Origin: Rudaea sp. 3F27F6
GTDB taxonomy: Bacteria; Pseudomonadota; Gammaproteobacteria; Xanthomonadales; Rhodanobacteraceae
Direction of reading: 5' to 3'
Length of the DNA: 64,000 bases
Assembly (NCBI RefSeq): GCF_005503555.1
Contig: NZ_SCNG01000009.1
Coordinates: 1-64,000 of the forward strand
Part shown: piece after piece, positions 49,101 to 58,400 of the stretch
Numbering within the stretch: position 1 is the first letter of the stretch
Layout: the number at the start of each line of letters is the position of its first letter
Translations under genes and position numbers: made by a program
Notes under the pieces: generated by a model
Databases searched by the model: none
Seen by the model: the letters and a program-made list of their open reading frames with translations, nothing else
What the model was told of the DNA's origin: nothing

Positions 49101-51681
49101 TTGGAAAATAGCGTGTTTTTTGGAAGGGCAGGGTCGTATCGATGCCGGCGACGCGGCGCGGCTCGCTCTGCCAATTCAGCGAATCGCTGTCCGGATCGTA
49201 GACGGCCAGCGTGGACAGAATCTGGCTGGCGCCGTTCTGCGTCATCAGCGCGACGTCGTCGCCCACCGAAAGCCAGCTGACATTGTCGATACTGCTCGCG
49301 AAGGCGAAGCCCAGGTCGCGGTGCTGCCAGTTTTTGCCGTTGTAGCGGAACAGATTCGAGCCGCTCGCCACGAGCGCAGCGCCGCCGATTGCGGCTGTAT
49401 ACGACACGTTGCGCGGAGCCTGCAGGTCGTCACGCGCATAGGTCTGCGTGAAACGATAGTCGGCATCCCAATGGAATACGCGCAAACCATATTGGTTGTA
49501 GCCGGAGTTGGTGCTGCGCAGATAGGTGGCGACCGCATAGGTTTCGCCGGGCGCCCAGAACAAGGTGTCGCCGCCGTCGGATTGTGCGATGTCGAGCGCC
49601 GGCGTTGCGGGCGCGCTGTCGTGCCATTGGCCGAGCGCGTCGAGATGGGAGAGTTTCAGGCAATTGCGCCGTTTGCCCGGCTCGCCGCCGAGGTCGTAAC
49701 ACAGCAGCAGGCTGTAGTTGGCGCGTGCCGTCAGATAATATTTGCGCTGCGTCGAGACTTGCGCGCTGCAGGAGTTCGCGGCCAGGGCGAACGACTCTTG
49801 CCGCCAGCTTCGCGGCGCCCAGTCCCAGGTGATCCGGTACAGCGTGTCCTGGCTTGGAACGACGGCGATGACAAACTGTTCGCCTGCGGCGAGTGCCACG
49901 CGTAGCGCCGGGAAACTCAAATTGGTTTCGTGCTGCTGCCACTGACCGAGCGCGTTGGCGCGTTTGTGGAACAGCAGCAGCTCGGTGCGGTCGGCGTTGT
50001 CGGCTTCCCAGGTCACCGCAAAGAAATCGCTGCGCGTGAGCGCAGACAAGCTCGCCAGCTTCAAGTTCGCCTTGAGCGTCATCGAACTCGTCGACCAGCG
50101 ATACCAGAACCCGAGCCAAGTATACACGGACAGCTGCAACTGGCGCGAATCGGTGTTGTACCAGGCGACCACGGCATAGTCCGAACCGAACCACGCGCGC
50201 GGTACCCAGGCCTCGGGCGTGCCGGTGCCGGGGCGCGGAATCTGCAAACTCTTTGCGCAGATCGGCAGATCGCGAGAGGCATAGACGTAAGTCGCCGTGC
50301 CGCCCTGCGGATAGGTGATCGAGCGCAACGCGCCGGGATGCGGATCGGCCGGATCGGAGTAATAAGTGAACGCCAGGCCCGGTAGCGATTCTCCCGATGT
50401 GTTGGTTTGATCGACGCCGACAAGGACGCGCTTGATAGTGTCGCCGTAGAGCGGATCGTTCGGGTCGGTCGCGGTGAAGTTCTTCAGCTCGTAGCGAAAA
50501 TGAATCGCAAACATTTTGGCGCCAGTGTTGTCGCGCACGTGCAGTTTGCTTAGGAATTTGGTTTCGTATCGATCCTGGTAGGCGTTCGGCGCCGAACTCG
50601 GAACGGCCTTGTGCGGGTCGGCGTATTCGCGCGCTGCGCGCGCCGTCTGCGGCAGAGCCGGATCGTAAGCGGTGTATTCCTTGTCGGCGTATTCGAATTG
50701 CAGAGTCCTGCCGAAGACATCGACGATCGTATGCGGATAACAGGCTTTCGTGTAGGCGAGGCCGCCGTTGCCCACCGCCTGCTCGACGACTTCGTAGGTG
50801 TAGGCGATGCGGTCGCTCCAAGCGCTGACGGTCGCGACCAGATTCCAGGCCAAGGCGTAGCGCTGCTGGCCCTCGAGCAGAGTGCTCGCGCCGCGCCAGT
50901 TCGATGCCCAGCGCACGCCCCATTGAATGCTGTTCACTGCGGGCGTGCCCGCGGTCGCGGCGAGTCCGCCTCCATAACTCAGTTGAGTACCGTCCTCTTT
51001 GACGATAAGCCAATGCTCGAAGGCGGGGTAGTAGCGTATGGCCCAGAACTTGTAGCTGGACAGTTCGTAGCCGAGGCCACCGTCGCTCACCGGCAGAGCG
51101 CTCGCATTTCGTGCGACACGATATATGCGTTCCGCAGTCGGCTCGAACAACATCCACCCCGATGTGCCGTCCGCAACGTAAGGGTCGATGCGCGTCGCAC
51201 CCGAAAGCGCGAGGCCTTCTTCGGCAAAGCGCTCGGTCAACGCATCGGAAATTTTCCCTGCGTCAAGCGTGGCGGCGAAAGCGGACGAGAGCTCGAACAG
51301 CTCCCAGACCTCCGCAGTACGCAATAGCGGAGTCCGATTGTTGTTGGCGACCAGGAGGCAATCCGGATCAGTCGTGCCGTCCGAGCTGCCCGGGGCGCGC
51401 TCGATGCGGTCGAAGGGCAGGGCACAACCCAAGCCGGCGATGCCGGTCGGCGCTTCGCGATTCCAGCGCTCGATGTCGTTCTGCACATTGCTGTGCAGGA
51501 GTGCCGAAATCGCCACATCCAGTCCACCGCGGCCTTTCAGCGTGAGCAAAGGCAGCGATAGGTTGACGTCGCCGCGAAACATATTGACGCTGTTCGCAAT
51601 GGCACCCATGCCATCCTGATCGAATTGAAACGAGCGAATTGCGGGGCCTTGATCGTTGCTGGTACTCGCGGCAGTGGCCAT
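43198..51681 (-). CDS. giant RHS-repeat polymorphic toxin, Tc BC-like
   Basis: A 2827-residue protein. The N-terminal part (FRGDVNLSLPLLTLKGRGGL) resembles SpvB/TcB-type beginnings, a beta-propeller-like section follows (about 480-850), then long YD/RHS repeats (YDALGRPLESGYLDMAWNRA; YEYDNLQNIRRQRY) ending in the RHS core GRFYGTDPENQFASPYVYGN and DPSGR near residue 2525. After that come a glycine-zipper hydrophobic stretch (about 2533-2675) and a tip of about 110 residues (VPEGTANTWNPSQHIRVGAK to SHVPFRFF) like polymorphic toxin type 30. No Sec signal or VgrG/PAAR part is seen. No immunity gene follows on the same strand. Confidence 0.85.
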   Translation of the reverse strand: MATAASTSNDQGPAIRSFQFDQDGMGAIANSVNMFRGDVNLSLPLLTLKGRGGLDVAISALLHSNVQNDIERWNREAPTGIAGLGCALPFDRIERAPGSSDGTTDPDCLLVANNNRTPLLRTAEVWELFELSSAFAATLDAGKISDALTERFAEEGLALSGATRIDPYVADGTSGWMLFEPTAERIYRVARNASALPVSDGGLGYELSSYKFWAIRYYPAFEHWLIVKEDGTQLSYGGGLAATAGTPAVNSIQWGVRWASNWRGASTLLEGQQRYALAWNLVATVSAWSDRIAYTYEVVEQAVGNGGLAYTKACYPHTIVDVFGRTLQFEYADKEYTAYDPALPQTARAAREYADPHKAVPSSAPNAYQDRYETKFLSKLHVRDNTGAKMFAIHFRYELKNFTATDPNDPLYGDTIKRVLVGVDQTNTSGESLPGLAFTYYSDPADPHPGALRSITYPQGGTATYVYASRDLPICAKSLQIPRPGTGTPEAWVPRAWFGSDYAVVAWYNTDSRQLQLSVYTWLGFWYRWSTSSMTLKANLKLASLSALTRSDFFAVTWEADNADRTELLLFHKRANALGQWQQHETNLSFPALRVALAAGEQFVIAVVPSQDTLYRITWDWAPRSWRQESFALAANSCSAQVSTQRKYYLTARANYSLLLCYDLGGEPGKRRNCLKLSHLDALGQWHDSAPATPALDIAQSDGGDTLFWAPGETYAVATYLRSTNSGYNQYGLRVFHWDADYRFTQTYARDDLQAPRNVSYTAAIGGAALVASGSNLFRYNGKNWQHRDLGFAFASSIDNVSWLSVGDDVALMTQNGASQILSTLAVYDPDSDSLNWQSEPRRVAGIDTTLPFQKTRYFPTAASDYLTLDRDTFWRGTSANWPSVPADPIDDPATDQHIDTTTMQNQSPGFIAYLQYRDVDGKLQPTRTRVVNLENGRSGTVEDFDEQIFRSYNLMGYREGAQSGTAPAGPDSVLTFPLGKTFDQARSITLRRHIRGSVAGNVRAYPVMQVTIDSGFDTVVTSYDYDESTAICDPSGQVVKFFRATRIEGDSATVNGGTTESIYINGLPTDHPSVQAQYRSRLQISTAAPDNLQDNFSVLDGYLQRQNVYDADGKVVGRQEYDWRVYTQIQTAQGQPVPIRGAYVQQLATVVEQDGVQTRTESEFDASTGQRKRKQVTIYNALGESELRSDLTLYACEVYPSLRARHAYTAVAQQSSTSKVGQANEQVTAVAVTRFKTWPSHNASATSAVPLQVFDSFDQYAWLGGPGSAAFSTWNTTQQPGADWQFQQAVVKRSGHGLVVESSNATGQPSANLYDRDERYLVANFANASIESGEAAYLGFEDYEETAGWVLAPSGKPWSGFVTTALGHCGRRSLQLSQATTAGERFERRFNPSPRIRRFLFTAWYRTENGFRVSADSGLSIELIRGGQKIGQIDVPFAETAGNWAYLSQAVELPSASGDISVVVALRNAQAAPAYVDDLRWSPFLSTFSAQVYDTRADVATAALGPNAETSRTLYDGFLRPIGAVGPDENVLNLASQYLSRQSADAFDRIAPNCAIELRGTGSGFYSDFLRDGDLSHWSTKEPQQWQLRDGALWHDVKASGSIRLSSPSIRKQFGMCVHANPRTTPSAPLGLRVGTALVVQWDPQTRLWSLQETGAAKGKKKSADVAARRAAPERGRYHEISIADDATRAFQRDWLLVVAGRVVLFFADGELVLSKICAGEIEGEAEIFAGDEVAFSRIAVTDGVQARLVYSDGAGNPCQEQALIDEQSLVSATVYDDRGRAAVRSKPAQLAPRVDIPLLAYRSRFVEHMNWVSGVLRGEVADYYALGGGGNSDDQGYPYQRDRYEASPLGRVIEKGLPGKEFAIVDLDKTTPAQRHTGKTAYGATTGTGFVAWLPAGEYQVTTYTDADGNQRCEATDKLGAIVANGVLIDDAAQTYLTTLTANTYVSDGQISTTYLPNYYNPPAGSKPDAWRVIQRTDMLDRLVEATTPDSGAAERIYDSLNQLRFQRSARGAAEGWFVYTRYDALGRPLESGYLDMAWNRAELQRIANTDPAWPPTPATWETVNTYDGDGSDARSMSRLITSTTASRTADAAAENAIRLHYAYNIAGNVIQQTQESLPEGIGYPIAYEYDNLQNIRRQRYLADDTQAVAAEVTYAYDALGRMRTVGDASQADAYAVYTYNADGSVATQRLRPGQTAATERRLSYNSPGWITGIDCPLFRQQTYYTRAPDGSAGYYNGQVVADADAVTDGTQRTRNYRFDSAQRLTQAYGDRATADADFVTYDANGNFKAVPARIAATDPLNCVYNAGTDQLINTQNNPVGEFAFNADGAIVAALPRGLENLSYGRVSALTKSVRTSAGQVDFDYDSEGRRAHRHDRRSGITQTSIYGTSDKPLIQISRDANGRIVSITRLVYGPQGLIGLHQDDRFWLVLSDRLGSSRAMIADDGSLAGSWSFLPFGGLESETGAASERLEFLFVGQQFDRALGVYNFNARLYDPAIGRFYGTDPENQFASPYVYGNNNPVSMIDPSGRLAFLALLALSVLAGIVVGAAAGAVGYGAQTLITGEKWDWGDFGKAVGIGALAGAVGGAVGFGAGALASAGAVALGYSASSVTVGVVSGVVGGAAGGAAGGAAGQLASNAIEGKSNLWEGVGKAAAFGAVVGAVAGGIGGGWVARAKFPSGPRGPGMPGTSALSDAQLENAARLAVVRRGSISYRQLVDLVPEGTANTWNPSQHIRVGAKYDFVSTNGTQWTVRYHSAQTNVPQYRSGRIWSAKIEQVPQGQNRASLLNEYGGFGYAQQPGTQGARQNYQTFVNNAEYSHVPFRFF

Positions 51682-51776
51682 GGCTAGCGTTCCTGTCTGT
51701 CGAAGGAATGGGGCAGGGATTCAATGTTTGCGGAGAAAAGCGGGCCGCCGATCCGCGCGGCCCGTAGGTCGTGCGA

Positions 51777-52070
51777 TCAGGCCGATTCGACGTCGCCGAT
51801 CACAGTGACGTCGATCTCCGCCGAACCTTTGTTGTTCGAGCCGTCTTTCAGATTGAAGACGACGTTGTAGGTCACGACCGAGCCGTTCACGGCGATGTTG
51901 GTGACCGACACCTGCAGGTCGCGCAGATGATGATCGCTGTTGCCGAAGCTCACGGCGTAGCCTTGCAGCGGCACAGCCGCTGCGCGGACCGTGTTGCCGA
52001 AGTCCGCGCGTCCGGACTGTGTTCCGGGATCGGAGAAGGAAAAGTGTTGCGGCATGACTTTGATGCTCAT
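51777..52070 (-). CDS. small beta-rich protein upstream of RHS toxin
   Basis: A 97-residue protein with no signal peptide and an alternating beta pattern (LRDLQVSVTNIAVNGSVVTY; VVFNLKDGSNNKGSAEIDV). The HHLRDLQV segment recalls H-type-lectin or tail-fibre-like domains, but the match is from memory and weak. GAGGAG six bases before the ATG defines the start. It is 95 bases upstream of the RHS gene and co-directional, so it is a likely chaperone, adaptor or binding partner. Confidence 0.6.
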   Translation of the reverse strand: MSIKVMPQHFSFSDPGTQSGRADFGNTVRAAAVPLQGYAVSFGNSDHHLRDLQVSVTNIAVNGSVVTYNVVFNLKDGSNNKGSAEIDVTVIGDVESA

Positions 52071-52471
52071 TGGGATCTCCTCAGTGGTTGGCATGATGCT
52101 CAGCGGATGACAGTCAGGCCCTGTGCGCATTGAGCTGAAGGGCGGCCGGCTGGAGATACCGCAGGCGGAGCGACTATCGTGTTTGCCGGGCCGCGCGGCG
52201 ATGACTGAGCGTCTCAATTGGAGACCATTCCGCCTCGAGCAGGCGTGTCACTGGATGCTCAAGCGTTTGAAGCGTGACGACGCGCGCAGTAATCGGCGAA
52301 CGCGCGACAGAGCGCGCGCGTTGAGAGCGTTGTGGATTTGTTGATGCGGGTCAGATCATCGCGGCAATTGCGCGCGCTTGTGCCGCCGCGGTATCACGCG
52401 CTGTTTCTGCGAAGCGGCGCTTTATCGTGATCGACGCTGCCGTTCAGTGGCGGCAGCGTCTGCAACGAAGA
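52071..52471. other. intergenic region with no supported gene
   Basis: 401 bases between the Ig-repeat gene and the small upstream gene of the RHS toxin. It holds one strong hairpin (52433-52460) and presumably the promoter of the toxin pair. I see no credible open frame; short frames here have no ribosome-binding site or coding bias. Confidence 0.4.
52433..52460 (-). terminator. hairpin after the Ig-repeat gene
   Basis: GACGCTGCCG and CGGCAGCGTC form a perfect 10-bp stem with an 8-base loop, 12 bases past the stop of the giant gene. No T-run follows on the minus strand, so termination would be Rho-assisted or the hairpin may only protect the mRNA end. Confidence 0.5.
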
Positions 52472-55400
52472 TCAGGTCCGGCGCTGACGCGTGAGCATCA
52501 CGGCAGCGATCAGACCGATCAGCGTCAGCATCGCCCAACGATCGAGCAGCGGCGCCGGGACCGGCCGCACCGGCGGCGCGGCAACCACGACGACCGCTTG
52601 CGCCTGTGCCGTGGCGAAGGCGCGATCGCCCGCATACGCCGCGCGCAACGTGTGCGTGCCTGCGCTCAGCGTCGACAGCGAGAGAGTCGCGTTGCCGTTC
52701 GCATCGATCGCCACGGCGCTCAACGTGGTTGCGCCGTCATAGAAAGTCACCATGCCCGTCAGCGCCGCGGCAACGGCGGCAGTGCTGCCGGCTTCGACGA
52801 TCGTTCCGTTCTTGCTCGGCACTGCACCACCTGTGTCCGTCGGTGCGGCGCAGCCGGATACGGCTGCCGTCAGAGTCAGACTCTGGCCGGCCGTAATGTT
52901 GTCGGGCGTCGCTGTCAGGCTCATCGTTGTGCACTTCAAGCCGACACTGATCGTCACCGACGCGGAATCTTTCGTCGTGTTGTTCGCATCGCCCGCGTAC
53001 GTTGCCGTGAGCACGTGATTGCCCGCCGTCGCGAAGCTCGTAGTGCAGCTTGCCGTGGCCGTGTTACCGACGGTCGTCAGATTGACTTGGCTGCACAACA
53101 CCGTGCCGCCGTCGTTGATCGTGACCGTGCCCGTCGGCGCCTGTCCGCTGACCGTCACGTTGAGCGTGACCGCCGCATCGACCGCCGCCGTCGTCGTGCT
53201 CGCAGTCAGCGTGATCGCGCTCGCCGCGCTGCCGATGACGATGCTTTGCGTAACTTCGTTCGCCGCGTTGTAGTGCTGGTCGCCCGCCTGGTCGGCCGCG
53301 ATCGTGCACGTGCCCGCCGTCAGCATCGTCACCGTCGTGCCGGCGACCGAGCAGACCGGCGCGGTCTTCGAGGCGTAGACAATCGGCTGGCCCGAGTTCG
53401 GCGTCGTGCTCGTCGCCAGCGGCGCGATCGCGAACGTGCCGTTGACCGTGAATGTCCGGCTCGGCGTCGTCTGCACCGGGAAGGTCAAGGTCTGATCGGC
53501 CTTGTTGACGACCTGGCTCACGACCGCGCTCGACGACTGGTTGTTCGCATCGCCCGCATAGCGCGCCGTGATCACGTGCGTGCCGACGCTGAGCGTGGAC
53601 GTTGTGCAGATCGCGGTGGCGTTGCTCGTGCCGGCAACGAGGTTGACCGCGGCGCAGAGCAGGGTCTCGCCGTCGCTGAACACCACGCTGCCGGTCGGGA
53701 TCACGCCGCCCGCCGGCGGCGTCACTGTCGCGGTGAACGTGACGCTCTGGCCATAGGTACTCGGATTGACCGAACTGACCAGGTTCATGCCGGGCGAGGC
53801 CGCACCGACAATGAGACCGAGCGGCTTCGCGCTGCTGCCGGTGAAGTTGACGCTCGCCGCGGTGTCGGGGGAATACACCGCGGTGAGCGTCTTGCTGCCG
53901 GCCGAACTCGGCGTCAGCGGGCAACTCGTTGCCGGCAGGGTGATCGTGCAGTGATCGCCCGTGCCGCTATCGCCGTCGCTGACCGCGATGCTGCCGCTCA
54001 GCGTGCCCGCGCCGGGCTCGCCGACGGCAACCGTGGCGGTCACGACGACCGGATTGCCGAGCGTGATCGACGGGGGCGCAGACAGACTCGTGATCGTCGC
54101 GGCCTTGCCGACGGTCACGCCAGTCGTGGCGCTCGATCCGGCCGTGTTCGCGTCGGTGGGTGTATACGTCGCGGTGATCGTATGTGCGCTGACCGAGAGA
54201 CTCGTGCTCGTGCACTGCGCCGAACCGCTCGCGACGGGCACCGTACCGCAGCCCGCGAGCACGTTGGTGCCGTCGCGGAACGCGAGCGTGCCGCTGAGCA
54301 CGATGCCTTCGGTGGCTGACACGTTCGCCGTGAACGTGACGCTCTGACCGTACACGGTCGTGGCCGAACTCGCCGTCAGCGTCGTCGTCGTTGCGGCAGC
54401 GCCGACCTGCAGGCTCGCGGTGCCCGAACTCGCGGCAAAGTTGGTCGAGCCCGCATAGCTCGCCGTGATCGTCTTGCTGCCGGCCGGTGCCTGCGGCGCC
54501 AGCGTGCAGTTGCCCGCGCCGGTCGCGTCGAGGACGACGCTGCAGATCTGGCCTTGTACGTTCACCGCGACTTCGCCCGACGGAATGCCCGCACCGGGCG
54601 CATTTGCGCTGACGTTGACGCCGATCGTCACCGGGTTGCCGAGCACGATCGATGCCGGTGCGGTCACGGTCGTCGTGGTTTGTGCGACGTGGACTGTCTG
54701 CGGAATCGTTTGCTGCGTGCCATCGAGCAAGGTCGCGGTCGACGGCGTGTTGTTCGCATCGCCTTCGTACTGGAATCGCAGCGCATGATCGCCGACGCTC
54801 AGATCGGCCTGCGGCACCGTGCAGGTGGCGTTGACCGAGTTGGCTGTGCCGGTTGCGCTCAACGTAGAGTCTGCACAGATCTCGGTTTCGCCGTCGATAA
54901 AGAACTGCACCTTGCCGGTCGGCGTGACGCCACCCGCGGCGGGCGTCACCGTGCCGGTCAGCGTGACGCCCTGGCCGAACACACTCGGATTGACCGAGCT
55001 GATCAGGGTTGTGCCCGGTTGCGAGGCGTTGACGCCAAGCGAGGCGCTCGCATTGCTGCCGGTGAAGTTCGTGCTCGATGCCGCATCGGGCGTATAGGTC
55101 GCCGTTACCGTCTTCGTACCGGCGCTGCTTGGCGTCAGTGTGCAACTCGTTGCCGGCAAGGTGATCGTGCAGTGATCGCCGCTGCCCGAGCCGCCGTTGC
55201 TCACGGTCACCGTGCCGGTCGGCGTGCCCGAGCCGGGCGCATTCGCCGTTACCGTCACGTTGACCGTCGTCGAGGCACCAAGCGAAACCGTCCACGGCTG
55301 AGTGTTGGTGATCGTCGTCGTGGTCGCCGCAGCACTCACGCTAACGTCCGTACTCGCCGCCGAGACGCTCGTATTACCGTCGATCGGTGTGAAGGTTGCG

Positions 55401-58400
55401 ACGACATGATGCGATCCCACCGACAATGCCTGCGTTGTGCAGGTAGCGACACCGCCGCTCACCGTCACCGCGGTTGCGCAGCCCGACGGCAGCGGATTGG
55501 CGCCTTCGATAAACTCGACCTTGCCGACCGCGGTGCCGCTGTTGCCGCTTGGCAGCGACACCGTCGCCGTGAAGGTCACGCTCTGGCCGTAGACGGCCGA
55601 GGTGGGGCTCGACGTCAGCGTGGTGGATGTCGCCGCGGCGGAAATGGTCAGCGCCGTGGCGTTGCCCGCATCCTGCGCAAAGCTGTAGTTGCCGTGATTC
55701 GCGCTCAGGCCGCCGCCGTCGATCGCATAGCTGCCCGGCGCGCTCGACGCGGTCGCCGTTGTCGTGAAGCTCAATGTGCCGGTCGTCGCCGTGGCCTGCG
55801 ATTCGCCGCTGATAAAGCCGCTCAGCGTGCCGCTCAGGCCGCTCGGCGTGGTGCCGTAGGCGATCGTGGCCGCTGTGGCTTTGTAGGTTAGGGTCAACGC
55901 GGTGATATTGGCGCTCAGGCCGGTCGGCTGGGTCAGCGTGTAGTTGACGGCCGCGCTCCCGCCGATCGAATCGTTCGCCGTTACTGCAATTGCGGTGCCG
56001 ACGTTGGCCTGGGCGAACGAGCCAGCCTGGGTCAGGCTCACGTTGCTTGCGTCGACAGGGATTACGCCGACGAGCGTGCCGCCGCTCAAGGTCGCGGTCG
56101 CCGTGCCGTCATAGGGTTTGTTCTGCGCGTTCGTGCCGGTCACCGTCAGCGGTGCGCGCGTCACGTTGATCTGCACGCTCGCCGCCGCGCTCGTGTAGTT
56201 GGTCGTGTCGATCGGGTTGAAGGTCACCGCCAAGGTCTGTGCGTTGCCCGCAAGCAGCACGCTGCCGGCGAGCGGCGTATAGATAAACGTGCCCGGCACC
56301 GGATTGCCGTTGTAGGTCGCGGTCGCATTCAATTGCGCTGCGCCGAGCGGTGTGCCGTAGACAATCGCACCCGGCGCGCTCCACGTTATCGTCGGCGTGA
56401 TCACGCTGACGATCTGCGTCAACGCTGCCGACGACGGCTGCGCGGCGGCACCGTAGTTCGCATCGCCGCCGTACTGCGCGGTGATCGAGTGCGTGCCGGC
56501 GTTCAAGGCGCTCGTGGTGAAGGTCGCGATGCCGGCACCGTTGAGTGCATGCGTACCGAGCAGGGTAGTGCCGTCATAGAAGCTCACATTGCCGGTCGGC
56601 GTCTGTGTGGCCGGCGCGACGGCCGCGACGGTCGCGGTGAAGCTCAACGGCGTGCCGTAGGCGCTCGGACTGGAACCGCTGCTGAGCACGAGCGCGGTCT
56701 GCGTAAGCTTCGCTACGAAGGTCGCCGTGCAGGTTCTCGCCGCGGTCATCGCGACGGTGACGACGGGGTTTGTGCCGCTGCAATCGCCGCTCCAAGCGGA
56801 GAAGTACTGTTGTGCGTTCGGCGTTGCGGTGAGCGTCACCGTCGGCGGCGTTTCTGCGTTGTACGCCGCTGTGCAAGTGCCGGAGCAGTTGGTGATGCCA
56901 CCTGTCATCGGCACCGGACTCGCGCCGGCCGAAACGTTGCCACTGCCGGCGACGATTGCCGTCAGCACAGACAGGCGCAGTTCGACGGCGCCGATATCGC
57001 AGCCGACGCCTTGCGGACGCGCCACGCCGCGAATGTCGTCCGCGAGCACGCAGGTGCCGGCATCGATCGCCGCACTGCCGCTGCCAGGCAGCAGCGACGG
57101 CACCGCACCGCCATTGTTGCCGAGTGTGCCGAGCTTGGGATCACCCGCGACCGCGTTCGAACAGGCGACGTTACCGCCCGGGCAGCCGCCTTGCACGATG
57201 CTGTGGTCGAGAGCTACCGCACCGCGCGACGTAACGACGATCTCGGGATCGCCGGCATTGACCGTATCGCCCCACAAAATAGAGTTGTTGAGCGTCGCTT
57301 TGGCGATGCCACTGCTACCGAACGCCTCGCTGGAGATCGCGCCTCCGCGGCTCGCACCACTGCTGTTACCGGTGAAGGTGGCGTTGTCGAATGTCGGCGT
57401 GATACTGCCCTGGCCGGCATTGAGATCGATGGCGCCGCCGTAGTTGGGCGCGACGTTGCCGGTGAAGATGACATTGGAAAACGCCGGACTCACCGTGCCG
57501 CCGGCGACAGGAGCCGCGAGGCTGAGCGCTCCGCCGGAACCGCCGCCGCCCGCAGCCCGATTGCCGCGGAACAAGGTCTTCGACACGACCGCATTGGCCG
57601 GTCCGCCAATGCTGGTCAGACTCAGCGCACCGCCACCGCCGGCGCGATTGCCGCTGAAGATCAAGTTGCTGAGAGTGAAACTGCAGCTCGGCTGGCTCGC
57701 CGATGCATCGCAGCGCAGACCGCCGCCGAGGCCGCCGAGACCGGCGTCGCCCGCAGTGATGACGAAGCCGTCAATGACGCTATCGGCGCCGTAGCCGGCC
57801 GCGCCGCCGTTGTTCATAAGGATCACGTTCGCGCTGTTGCTGCCGGCGATCTGCGCGGCATCGAGCACGACACCGTTCGCATCGGTCGTGTCGTTGCTGT
57901 CGATATCGCCTGAGAGCACCGTGGGATTCGCCGCGATCACGCTCGACGTACGCTGATCGAGCGAGGTCTCGGTGCCGGCGAAGCCGCCGTAGAGTTTCAC
58001 TCCGGCGCGCGGCTGGAAGCTGTCGCTCGTCGCGCTGCCAGGTTTGTACACGCCCTTCGCCGTCCAGATTTCGATGCAGCCGATATCGCGCACGGCGGAT
58101 TGCAGGTCGGTGTAGGCATTGGTCCAGCTCGTACCGTCGTTTGTGCCGGCGGCGGTTTTGCTGACGTAGCAGCGCCGCTGCACGTTCGCCTGGAACTGAT
58201 CGCCCGTGCGGAATCCACCGGAGATCGCATTGCCTGCGAGGTCGGTAATACCGGTGCCGCTGTTCTTCAGCGTGAGGAATAAATGACCGATGCCGCCGAT
58301 GCGCGTGACGACGACGGTGTAGGTGCCGCCGCTGCCGCTCACAGCGCCGAGCTGGCCGGTCGCGGTGCCGTCAACGGTCTCGACAGTGAAAGCGCCCGCG

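Noticed and set aside
52427-54319. Plus-strand 630-codon frame opposite the Ig-repeat gene
   Set aside because: Same reason: Arg-rich low-complexity translation mirroring the Ig repeats.
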